Origin: Symbiodinium kawagutii
Lineage: Eukaryota > Sar > Dinophyceae > Suessiales > Symbiodiniaceae
NCBI GenBank assembly: GCA_009767595.1
Contig: VSDK01024214.1
Location: 89,782-153,781, forward strand
Direction: 5' to 3'
DNA: 64,000 nucleotides
Shown here: piece by piece, positions 55,372 to 64,000 of the stretch
How the letters are laid out: each line of letters begins with the position of its first letter
How positions within the stretch are numbered: position 1 is the first letter of the stretch
Position numbers and translations under genes: made by a program
Notes under the pieces: generated by a model
Databases searched by the model: none
What the model was told of the DNA's origin: nothing
Seen by the model: the letters and a program-made list of their open reading frames with translations, nothing else

Positions 55372-55410
<39 letters not shown>
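55372..55410 (+). repeat. CTG trinucleotide microsatellite
   Basis: (CTG)13. In one + frame it would encode polyalanine followed by EVTATAAEELVDGVAA and TGA at 55456-55458; in another it is outside the exon that ends at 55490. Confidence 0.9.
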
Positions 55411-55416
<6 letters not shown>

Positions 55417-55429
55417 GCCACAGCTGCAG

Positions 55430-57843
55430 AGGAGTTGGTCGATGGCGTCGCAGCCTGAGGATCTCCATCGCAGGTGATGAAATTCATTTGGTGGTTTCCC
55501 GAAACAGGGAGCCCTAAAAATGGCTGGTTTATTACTAAATATTACTAAGAAATGATTAATGACTACTTGCTAAGGAATGATCAATGATGAATTTTGGATG
55601 ATCACCGGGGGTACCTCTATCTTAAGCACTGGGGGTACCTCTATGTATTGATTCCACCAAGAAGTCCAGGGGGCACACCCTCGATGGTTGGGACCTGGAA
55701 TCACCATCCCTGGGCTCGGCGTCCAGGAGGACCAAGCTGAGGAGTTGCACCTACAGAGGTACCATTTGATGGGGCGAATCACCATCTCTAGTAGGTAGAT
55801 CCCGCGGGTGTCCAGCATTTCAGCCGACCCAAAATGCTTGGCCAATGGCCATGGGTCATTACTTCCAGGGATGATGTCTGGATTTCGGGTCGAATTCCTG
55901 GCTTTTTGCTTGCAGCTGCAGGTTGGGGCTATGCTTTTGGGAAGTACCTGTGGCTCCTAGGATTTGTTGCTTCTGAGTTCTGTATAAATCTCTTGGTTGA
56001 TAAGGTCTTGGCCGGTTCCCTGAAGCAAGTGACAACAGGTGGGATATCGATCCTACGCTATGAAACACTTGAATGATTATCCCAATCAGTGAGTTTGGAA
56101 CACTAGCGACTACCTCAACTGTATGGCTTTATACACTTAATACATGTTCATACCACGGAGAATTACGGCATATAACCGCAGCAACCAACCAGTTCCAATC
56201 AAACTGAGACGATTGTCAACCACCATTACCACTCTTCACCCATCCTTAATTCTTATTTAAGCATGACAACTAAATCCTTAGAAAGCCATGATTCAAACAT
56301 CTCACCAGTCACGTCCAAGATCCGTCGACGTCGATCCCTTTTGAACGAAGACGTGGTGGACAAACGCGCGGGTTTCAACCAACACATTGCAGGGAGGCTC
56401 AGGGAAACACTTGGAGTAAGGTGGGCCCCCCAGCGGTTTTAAATTGGGCTATAAGCGCCTACAACTGATAGTGAATCCCAGCGAAGTTAGGTAGAAGCCA
56501 ACTTATGATAAATGGTTGGGGTTCACCTGGTAGGGATCGAAGCTGCGATCTGTGATTTGAGGGAAACCAAATGAAGAATGTAAACGTAGTATGTCCCCGT
56601 TGATGGTCGGACCTCGCACATGGTGGCGGTACACAGACATGTTTAGGTGGTCAACGAGAAGATCCATTTGTGGACCCTAAACGCAATTCCGAGAACTCGT
56701 TTCCAGGCGGTTCATTCTGTGGATGATCAAGGAATCCACAATCATGTTTGTCAGGACGTAACCTGTTGGGGTCAAGATTGGAGGCCACTGTTGCATGTGT
56801 CCTTGAGAAGCTGGAAGCAGCCACCTGAATTCAAGTAAGGAAACAAGTGCCTGCCGAAACAAATCGATATGTTCGCCACGTAATGGCAGTCTTTTGGAAA
56901 CTCAAGTATCTATTTTGTTATCGGCCCTGAGCACGCCTGGATAAACATGAGTAGATGTTCGCTTGTAACTCCACTCACTTGCTGCCAGTCACTACCAAGT
57001 CAGCATCGTGATTCTGGTGTGTGGTGTGTGTTTGTGTCTCTGTGCGTCTGTGTGTCTGTGTGTCTGTGTGTGTGTGTGTCCATGTTGACGGGGCAAAGCG
57101 GCTACCCCCTAAACCAGCCACATCATCTTTCTCTGTCAGAAAACACAATGATTGCGGGGCCATCACTGACAACAACGATTTCGGGAATTTTCATTCAGCA
57201 AGTAGCCACAACTTAAAATTTCCAGACGATTGGAGGATGTACCGCGCCATTAGGAAGGGGGCAACTGATTTCCAATCTTCTGAAGTTTCCATTGCCCTTG
57301 GGGCTGCAGGTAGCCTTTCCGCATGACCAGCCTTAGCATTCCTGAGCAGTCAGAGTCCTTTTCATAGAATGCAAACCGCTACTCATGACACAGCCGTTAT
57401 TGAAATCACAGAGAAGATCATCTAAGAAAATGAAGCTCAGGACACTGAGAAGATCATCAAGCTGCAACAAGATGAAATCGAGCTGACCCGCAAGGCCGAG
57501 GGGCTCACCACTTCGTCCCGGTCCGCAAGGGGACTTCATGTGGGCCACGCAGGGTCGGTTTACATGAAACAAAGATGACTTGGGAACATACTCAACTCTA
57601 TACTGACATGGGACTGGCAATGATATGGCGGGTCAAAAACGTATCTGCAGACTGGGTATTCCCATCCCAGAAGTAATCACAAATTCCATGCCCGAAGAGC
57701 TGCCTGCGGTACAGCTGAAGGTGCAACCCACTATACATGATCAAACCAGAAACCCAGTACCCAACACTACAATCACTCAGGGTTTTGTCCCATGCATCCT
57801 GGATAGAAATCCACCAGCGACTGCGATACTCCCAGTGACCTAG
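55430..57843 (+). CDS. Eight-exon gene, novel partly hydrophobic protein
   Basis: Exons: about 55430-55490, 55670-55794, 55869-56038, 56309-56415, 56647-56834, 57140-57309, 57436-57520, 57651-57843 (TAG). From 55670 the parts total 1038 nt, exactly 345 codons plus stop, with every junction in phase. Donors are GT throughout (GTAGAT, GTGGGA, GTAAGG twice, GTAGCC, GTCCGC) and acceptors AG. Landmarks in order: GITIPGLGVQEDQAEELHLQ; hydrophobic FLLAAAGWGYAFGKYLWLLG; a basic stretch SKIRRRRSLLNEDVVDKRAG; VNEKIHLWTLNAIPRTRFQA; DWRMYRAIRKGATDFQSSEV; a charged helix QDTEKIIKLQQDEIELTRKA; and a polar C-terminus EELPAVQLKVQPTIHDQTRN. The middle suggests one or two membrane passes. No known family. The first intron (55491-55669) is an introner. 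The acceptor at 57435 lacks a pyrimidine tract and is the weakest. Confidence 0.75.
55491..55669 (+). mobile_element. Introner, copy 12, filling an intron
   Basis: Starts GTGGTTTCCCGAAACAGGG directly after ...DEIHL and contains ATGGCTGGTTTATTACTAAAT and TTGGATGATCACCGGGGGTACC. The right end is rearranged (GGGGGTACCTCTAT occurs twice) and the acceptor lies about 25 bases beyond. Confidence 0.7.
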
Positions 57844-57900
57844 AGTTGAACAACTGGTTGCTTCATTTGATTCATATGGGATCGTATAGGATTATACTAG

Positions 57901-58122
57901 CTGGCTCGCATTGAATGACTATTGGAACTGGGATCAAACCTTTCTGAATCAGGGTTCATATGGGTGTTTCTCAAAATAGGGGACCCCCAAATCATCCACT
58001 ATTAGGCATTGATTAGTACTAAACCAACCATTTTTGGGTCCCCTATTTTAAGAAACCTTCATATGGGATTATTCATTCCCCAGTTGATTTCCAGCCTACC
58101 AAACCGGGATTCAAATCCATGA
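57901..58122 (+). CDS. Two exons around introner copy 13
   Basis: 57901-57963 (WLALNDYWNWDQTFLNQGSY) and 58053-58122 (NLHMGLFIPQLISSLPNRDS, TGA) join in phase over an 89-base introner. Other frames also stay open across the junction (for example GIIHSPVDFQPTKPGFKSMS with a GTGACG donor at 58142), so the frame is uncertain although the splice sites are the same. Confidence 0.5.
57964..58052 (+). mobile_element. Introner, copy 13 (orientation A)
   Basis: GTGTTTCTCAAAATAGGGG ... AAATCATCCACTATTAGG ... TAAACCAACCATTTTTGGG ... CCCTATTTTAAG. The flanks repeat TTCATATGGG on both sides. Nearly perfect terminal inverted repeats. Confidence 0.88.
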
Positions 58123-58303
58123 GCTGGGATCTCCCCCACCGGTGACGACAATACAATGAGGCACTGGACTGCTGGGTGATGACATTGGACACCTGCCTTT
58201 CTATCCTGCCATTTGGATTTGTTTTCATGAGATCTCTCTGCCTTCCTGGGTGACTTCTATGCTTTTTCGAACGGTTGACTGCCATTGGTTGCTGTTGGTC
58301 AAG

Positions 58304-58852
58304 CCATCAGTGTGGAAATAAGCAATGCAGCCGCCACGGTTGTGCACGTTGTGCCCAAGCTTCCCTAAACCACGGGGGCGCCGTGGCGCGGGTTGTTAAG
58401 TGGATGAGTTCAAATCAGCCAGCGTCAAGATCAACCACGAACCAGCAGGGTAAACCTTGCGCCAAAGAATTGCCAAAGCTTAAGCAACCCCAACAAGGGA
58501 AACTGGGAAACTTGGTACACACTAAGGTAAGCTATTGTACAGTCTTTTTGATGTGAACCCCACACGTACTGATCGATTTTGCCGATGAAGAGTTGCACGA
58601 CTTTTTTCTTTTTGATGTGATGTTGAAACCCAGGCTTGGGCGAATCTGAGTCCTGGATCAACAAGACTCCGTGTTGATGACCTTGACAATGCTGGTTGCA
58701 AGGGATGTATTTGCATTTTGTGGGCGTCCAAGTTTGCCAAAAAGGGCTTCATTCTCAAGGGACATGTTTTTATTTACCAGCTGAACGACTCTCCGATCAT
58801 TGACCGCAAGAATGGAAGATGCACCATGTTGAGAAAATTCACCGATCAATGA
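58304..58852 (+). CDS. Two-exon gene with Cys clusters
   Basis: 58304-58526 (74 codons; C-x4-C-x4-C-x2-C in HQCGNKQCSRHGCARC, then PASRSTTNQQGKPCAKELPK and ends LGNLVHTK; GTAAGC donor) and 58634-58852 (after GTTGAAACCCAG; contains LRVDDLDNAGCKGCICILWA, KGFILKGHVFIYQLNDSPII and RKNGRCTMLRKF, TGA) join at a codon boundary. The cysteines could bind zinc, but the spacing matches no finger I know. A 117-codon minus frame over the second exon is a shadow. The window may show only the 3' part. Confidence 0.65.
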
Positions 58853-59225
58853 TTCAATGGTGGTGGTTTGTGAGCCCAGTGATAGTGCAGCAAAGGGTGC
58901 ACCAAGTAAAACATAATAACCTTGTGCTTGGGGGTTCGGTCTGACACCAATGTTTGAGCAGTTTGGAATGGCAGGGAAACTTCCTTCCCCCAAAGCAGCA
59001 CGTTCCAACAATGTCTGGCAGCGGTTTTTGCTGCTGGCGGGTGCGGTCTTCGTTACCGTGCTTGGGGGTTGATGTTAACAAGGGGAGGCGGCTTTGAAAA
59101 TTTTGGATTTCCCCTATACGTGGGATGGTTGGGACGACGCAACTAAGTCAAATAAGCAAGGTTTGTCATTTAATTTCCCGATTCATGGGGGTCTCCATGG
59201 ATCTCACTGACTTTTGCTGGCATAG

Positions 59226-59380
59226 TTTTGGGATGGCACAACAGAGCACCCACCAGCAACTGATTCAACCCTTGATGGCCCCCCATGGATGTCACGCAAC
59301 TTGGATCAGGTCTTTGCACGTGTGGATCCTACCAGGGATAGCACCTCTGACCTGATGTCTGCGATGCTTGGACTTCATGG
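59226..59380 (+). CDS. Internal exon, unknown product
   Basis: 51 codons plus 2 nt between CTTTTGCTGGCATAG and a consensus GTGAGT donor. Contains TTEHPPATDSTLDGPPWMSR and RVDPTRDSTSDLMSAMLGLH. Confidence 0.6.
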
Positions 59381-59845
59381 GTGAGTTGCATACGTACATA
59401 CATACACACATAATGTATATATACTGTACATATATATATATGTATATGTATATGTATGTATGTATGTATCTATATATACACACATGTTACATGGCTTGGG
59501 GCTATAAGTATAACGTATGTAGATATGTTACATAGCCATAGAGATGCATACGCGTGAGTATCATTTTTTTCCCAACATGCCGGCCTGCAAGGCCCGAACA
59601 ATTCGACCTACACTTCAAAAGAATACTCGGTGGTTAACAGTTCTGAAGATATTCTGATGGTTGATGCTTTTGAAAAAACTCAGTTGCCAATGATGGTCAA
59701 TGGTGCTTTAACGTACCCAAATTCATGGTGATGATGTGTCCTATTTGGGAAACATTGCGAGCTTAAACGCAGGGGATCATGTTTTAATGATATATATGTA
59801 TTGTTGTATGCAGTGATAACTTCAACTGTTAGATGCCGTTGGTCA

Positions 59846-59939
59846 GGGAAAAACACCCCATGCGACCAGCCTCCCATATGCACCCTCATGTTCCATGTGT
59901 CGGATTTTGACTCGAATCCAAGGCGTGCATGGAACATTT
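59846..59939 (+). CDS. Possible exon
   Basis: After GCCGTTGGTCAG one frame reads CDQPPICTLMFHVSDFDSNP and stops; another (EKHPMRPASHMHPHVPCV) fits the phase of the 59380 donor. Confidence 0.35.
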
Positions 59940-60023
59940 GAACATGGTTGAAGAACAAGCGGGCGGTTGGCAATGTAGGATTACAAACCTGCACGGTTCA
60001 TGAGGGATGAACCATTCCACCAG

Positions 60024-60256
60024 ATCCCTTGATAGACCCGGCCAGGATCCTTCAAATTTGTTTGCAGGCTATGTGTTCAATCACCGCTTCACTGGTTCAG
60101 CAAATGATTATCAGCAATGTTTCACTTTTGGGCTTGCAGATTCCAAGGGCTGCGGCGAAGCACAACATCGATCCATATTGGAGCCCTTTTCATCAAGTAC
60201 AAGATCTGAAGCAGCAGGCGTGGGCAGAATGCTTTAGGACCGGGGCCCCAACATAA
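60024..60256 (+). CDS. Terminal exon, unknown product
   Basis: 76 codons after CATTCCACCAG. Contains DPARILQICLQAMCSITASL, LLGLQIPRAAAKHNIDPYWS and HQVQDLKQQAWAECFRTGAP, then TAA. Amphipathic and clearly coding in character. Confidence 0.55.
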
Positions 60257-61426
60257 CGTCGATACATCGCAAGGTGTTTGGAATTGACACTTCTTTTGGC
60301 TACACCTTGTGAAATTAAAATCTGTACCAGTTAGATGATCGTCCTTTCTTGGATGCCAAAGCTGGGGGTTCTTGGCTGTTGATCTTAGTGGTACCAGGGT
60401 GAAGCATGGTTGTTGATGACCATGAGTATCAAACCTTCTTGACCACTACATTGACAGTAGTCACGAAAGCTAGTGTCAGCTAGCTGAAATTGCTTTCGTT
60501 TTAGCAAGTATTGGCAGGGACAGGAGTCCAAAAGTCAAAAATCATTGAATAAATCAATTCTACGCCCCCCACCCCGTCGGCTCAATTCCCCCATGGAGCC
60601 ACCGACCCAGACCCAACAAACTTTGCGCTCGTCTCTGCAACAACAAAGCTTCCATTTGTTATATTGTGCTTGTCAACAACGATAAGTCCATGTTTTATCG
60701 TTCCTTCTTTTTCCAGTCAGTTGCCATACTAGCCTTGGTTTCAAGTAATACTAAACATCATTGAACATTCTTGATAAGCTGAACCACATTGATCATATTG
60801 ACCATATTAATTATCCAATAAAAAGCAACAACCAAGAGTGGTCATCAATCAGCAACCATATTAACCAAGAGGAGGCGAGCTGATCAACATGGTCGCCGAC
60901 CATGTTTCACCATGAAGTTCCATGAACACGCCGAGTAGCTGGAAGAAAGTGATCCATATCAATCCAGGTTTTCCACCCCAGCGCTGTGCCACGTAGATTT
61001 GCACATATTACCTAAAGTATATCGATAGATGAACGCTTTCATATACTGTAAAAGGTGGATGTATTGATGTATCGACGTCTACTGAGGAACACACACACAC
61101 ATACATCTCTCTCTATCTCCTCTCTCTTTCTCTCTTTCTCTATAGGTGTAAGTGTGCACATGTATACACGTGTGGACATTGACATACACATATTGTGCAT
61201 TGGGTGCTACATGCGCCGTGAACGAACACGAGGCACATTCATTCATCTACACGGCTGTGGGTCAAAACCCTGTACCCCTGGTTCCCTATGATTAACCATT
61301 GGTTTCCCTATAGTTTGTTGGGTATTAACCACCATTATTGGCAGGTTAATATTGACCCATAGCCACACATGGATCTTCACAAACCTTGGTTGCTGCTCAA
61401 GGCCATGTGTGATCCCATGTAACCAG
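60257..61426. other. Gene-poor stretch
   Basis: Holds CTCT and ACAC microsatellites at 61085-61145. A 30-codon ATG frame at 60594 (MEPPTQTQQTLRSSLQQQSF) might be a first exon but is unsupported. Confidence 0.4.
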
Positions 61427-62158
61427 GTGACAGCGGAGTTCGATGAGTACCAACGCATCGTCAGTGCAGCAGAAGCCAAGAGGGTCCAGCCGGCGCAGTA
61501 CCCGGGGCTACATCACCGGGTGAAAACTGTTGGAAGGGCCTCGGGGTACGTAATCTAGGTGGCCTACAACTGGTTTGTATGTTTGTTTGTTTGTTTGTTT
61601 GTTTGTTTGTTTGTTTGTTTGTTTGTTTGTTTGTTGTCGTAGGGATGTAAAACACGGTCTAGAGTTGAAGTACGAACGATTGGTTTTGGTCCCCTTGGCA
61701 CTGGTCTTGATTCACAAAACTTGGGTGCACCCAGTCATGTGGGGTGACTTGGTTGATCTAGGTGTTGATGACTAGCCAACTTAGTGATAGACTGTAGGTG
61801 TTGACAAGTAACTGCTGTAAACTGCAACCAACAATAGTGCAGATATCGAGGTTGAACACCCAAAAAAAGACAAGGTTCCTGCCTGGCAAACAGCATTCTG
61901 CCGTTTGATTTTGGGGATCAAGTGGTTCAGCAAGGTCACCATGTCCGGTATGTGCTGCTGGTCACAATCTGACGATGTGCGGTGTTGCATGGTGAAGAAC
62001 TAAGCAGCATAGCCATGGTTGAGAGTCGGAGTGAAAGCAACTTGAACATCAAGAGCCGCCAAAGAAAGAAGCATCTCTCGAGTCTTGAAAACCTTTTCGT
62101 GAAGGTTGAAACATCTCTCAAGTTAAAGCATCTGAAATCCCATCCTAAAGGTCTCTGA
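61427..62158 (+). CDS. Three-exon 3' end, basic C-terminus
   Basis: 61427-61545 (contains TAEFDEYQRIVSAAEAKRVQ; GTACGT donor), 61643-61743 (contains HGLELKYERLVLVPLALVLI; GTGACT donor) and 62013-62158 (contains VESRSESNLNIKSRQRKKHL and ENLFVKVETSLKLKHLKSHP, TGA) join in phase at both junctions. The first intron is 97 bp and is mostly a TTTG microsatellite (61578-61635). The middle exon is hydrophobic, the last strongly basic. Family unknown. Confidence 0.6.
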
Positions 62159-62204
62159 GCAGCAGCTTGCCGGATCATCCCAGCAGCTTGCAGGATCCCA
62201 TCCG

Positions 62205-62274
62205 TTCGTAAACGCAAGTCCTCGAGCCACATGATCCATGCTTCAGAGGATGATCCTGCGACAGAGCTATAGAT
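62205..62274 (+). CDS. Possible small exon
   Basis: RKRKSSSHMIHASEDDPATE then TAG, shortly before introner copy 14. Confidence 0.35.
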
Positions 62275-62287
62275 GCCATAACCGGGG

Positions 62288-62381
62288 GTTTCTTAAAGTC
62301 GGGGAACCCAAGTTATGGTTGGTTTATTCCTATTAAATGGTTTATGACCTGGACGATTTGGGGGTAGCCTTATGACTTGAG
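62288..62381 (+). mobile_element. Introner-like element, copy 14 (orientation B)
   Basis: GTTTCTTAAAGTCGGGGAACC ... TATGGTTGGTTTATTCCTAT ... GGACGATTTGGGGGTAGCC ... TATGACTTGAG. It is followed by an open K-H-P-Y-L-L frame. Confidence 0.8.
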
Positions 62382-62469
62382 AAACACCCTTATCTGCTTA
62401 TCTGCTTGGTTAAAGCTCTACAGATACACTCCTGAAAGCTAATGGTTTGACTCTGACATACCTCCCTAG

Positions 62470-62614
62470 AAATGGCACCTATGTTCGTATCAACTCCCAT
62501 CACGAAGCAACAGATGAAATCTCACCCGCGCAGAGCCGTACTGGCTCGAAGTTGCGGGGGGGAAACATGGTTGTGACAGAGAGAAACCATCATGAACGAT
62601 CATTCGAAAGCTAA
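62470..62614 (+). CDS. Terminal exon, unknown product
   Basis: After CATACCTCCCTAG the frame reads NGTYVRINSHHEATDEISPA then RTGSKLRGGNMVVTERNHHE and TAA. A second frame starting MAPMFVSTPITKQQMK is also open. Confidence 0.5.
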
Positions 62615-63197
62615 GAGATCATCATAATTAAGACAGGTGGTTAATTACTGAAAAAATCAGGAGCTTTATGACTTAGACAGGGCTGTTGACAAGCCCAGAA
62701 ATGACCGCCACTCGAGATCTCAATGATTGACACCATTTCATAGCCCCTGCTTGAACCATGACTAACCCTGGTTAACCATCATTTCACCATCACTCACCAT
62801 CATAGACCTCGAGAAGATCCCATCTTAAAACCCCTGGTGAACCATGATCAACCCTGGTTAATGAACCAGTACTAACGATCATAAACCATCATAGACCATG
62901 AGATCCCATCAGATTCCACGAGATCCCATGGCACATCCTGCCGGTTTCATGCCTGGCTGACCTGAAAACTCGGGAGGTCATTGCAATTATGGGTCACCCG
63001 CGACATGCCAAGCTAGACAGGTATGAGAACCTGGTAGGTATTATATATTCACTATGATTACTATTTTGATTATTATTTTGATTATTATCAGTTGCTATTT
63101 GATTATATTGATTATTGTTATTACTCACTGGATAGTAGTAGGTATGAGTTTTTCTCCTTTCTTGCTTGTCTATAGCAGTTATTGTTGATTATAACTG

Positions 63198-63410
63198 ATG
63201 AATGATTACTTGTTAAACAAGCAAGAAGGAGAGAAACTAGAATTTCGAGATTTGGAAGCATGGGTCAGATGTGACCAGCTAGAAAGGAGCACTGGGTCAC
63301 ACAAGTTCCAAGGGGCTGCCACTGCAGCAGACCACCAAGCAAAAGTTCAACTTTCGAGACACAACAGTTTGGTGCAACTATGGTCAGTCATGGTTAGTCA
63401 TGGTTCGTAG
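63198..63410 (+). CDS. Probable exon, hydrophilic
   Basis: The frame contains KQEGEKLEFRDLEAWVRCDQ and GAATAADHQAKVQLSRHNSL, with possible ends at GTCAGT or GTTAGT near 63383-63393. 62615-63197 upstream shows only AACCATCATT-type repeats. Confidence 0.5.
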   Translation: MNDYLLNKQEGEKLEFRDLEAWVRCDQLERSTGSHKFQGAATAADHQAKVQLSRHNSLVQLWSVMVSHGS

Positions 63411-63461
63411 TGGGTTGATTGTGGTCTATGCTCACCACCCAAAAGTTACCCAATCAACCAG

Positions 63462-63730
63462 CACTAGCTGCACCAGTTGCCACATCAGCCGGGGCGCCTA
63501 TCGTCCTCAGCGGTGTCGAAGAACGACATGATGCGGCGATGCTGCATGGCGGCAGGGATAACAACAGGCGGGGCGGGTATGGCGTCTCCAGGGCTGACTT
63601 CGATGGTAGTCGTTGGGTTGGGTTGGCGGAGCTTGGAACCAACCAGCGACCGCGAAATGGTAGGGAGGCTGGTTGGATGTGGCTGGAAGCTGCGATGTTT
63701 CAACCTATGGTTAATGCTAATGATGGTTGA
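63462..63730 (+). CDS. Possible exon, Ala/Gly-rich
   Basis: The frame contains VATSAGAPIVLSGVEERHDA and GYGVSRADFDGSRWVGLAEL. Other frames are open because of GC richness. From about 63715 it runs into ATGGTTGATGATGG repeats, which continue to 63870. Confidence 0.35.
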
Positions 63731-64000
63731 TAATGGTGATGATGAAGGTTAATGGTGTGATATCATGCTGATGATGGTTGACAATGGTGATGATGATAGT
63801 TAATGGTTGGGTTCATAGTGGCTAGCGATGGTTGATAATGGTTATGATGATGGTTAAGAATGGTTGATTGGTTACTGTAGCAGATTTTAAGCTTGCCCGG
63901 TGGGGTTGATTGAGCCAGGCCAGTGCCGCCCACCAGACGTATTGTGGTTGATGAAATTGTATAGTATGAATGGTTGATACATGTGATGGTCTTATGTATA

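Noticed and set aside
58658-59011. 117-codon minus-strand frame with protein-like composition
   Set aside because: The + strand has two exons here that join at a codon boundary with a GTAAGC donor and good acceptor; the minus frame is their shadow.
1-64000. tRNA, rRNA, snRNA, spliced-leader RNA or CRISPR features
   Set aside because: Looked for by eye (spliced-leader core, clover-leaf, regular spacers) and none was convincing; a covariance-model search would be decisive.

Overview
The window looks like nuclear DNA of a dinoflagellate, most like a Symbiodiniaceae genome. This is inferred, not looked up. The signs are: many short exons (about 30-340 nt) in reading frame with one another; introns that start with GC as well as GT and end in AG; apparently almost all genes on one strand (+); abundant microsatellites; and introns filled with degenerate AACCATTA/ATGGTTGATG-type sequence. 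I see no rRNA, tRNA, CRISPR array or bacterial operon. One 15-base assembly gap lies at 15442-15456.

The safest genes are these. (1) An intronless BTB-BACK-beta-propeller gene at 51582-53318 (578 aa). (2) A five-exon ABHD17-type serine hydrolase at 31548-34817 (311 aa), whose exons join in phase and in which three of four introns are GC-AG. (3) A seven-exon chain at 55670-57843 that joins in phase into 345 codons of an unrecognised, partly hydrophobic protein. (4) Shorter chains at 24003-25297, 26430-27299, 29332-29934, 35157-35957, 46797-47778, 58304-58852 and 61427-62158. (5) A CCCH zinc-finger reading frame at 15893-16360. Many further single exons are listed with lower confidence. They were recognised from an acceptor with a pyrimidine tract, an open frame of protein-like composition and a donor. 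Most carry no domain I can name.

The most interesting signal is a dispersed family of about 14 short (about 70-180 bp, one about 330 bp) elements with terminal inverted repeats (consensus GTGGTTTCTCAAAATAGG, its complement at the other end). In at least five places the element is, base for base, the intron between two in-phase coding stretches. Its left terminus supplies the GT or GC donor and its right terminus (TTTTGAG or TTTTAAG) supplies the AG acceptor. Because the ends are inverted repeats, copies lying in either orientation can be spliced. This fits an introner: a mobile element that creates introns.

Layout: 0-2.1 kb, end of one gene; 2.5-14 kb, a run of + strand exons; 14-25 kb, more exons, a gap, the zinc-finger gene and repeats; 24-30 kb, two introner-bearing genes; 31.5-36 kb, the hydrolase and a second small gene; 36.8-42.6 kb, a repeat-rich block (direct repeat around two divergent reading frames, minisatellite, CCCTAAA-like array, AAAT repeats); 42.8-51.4 kb, exon runs with five introner copies; 51.6-53.3 kb, the BTB gene; 54.5-57.8 kb, the 345-codon gene; 58-64 kb, further exon chains.
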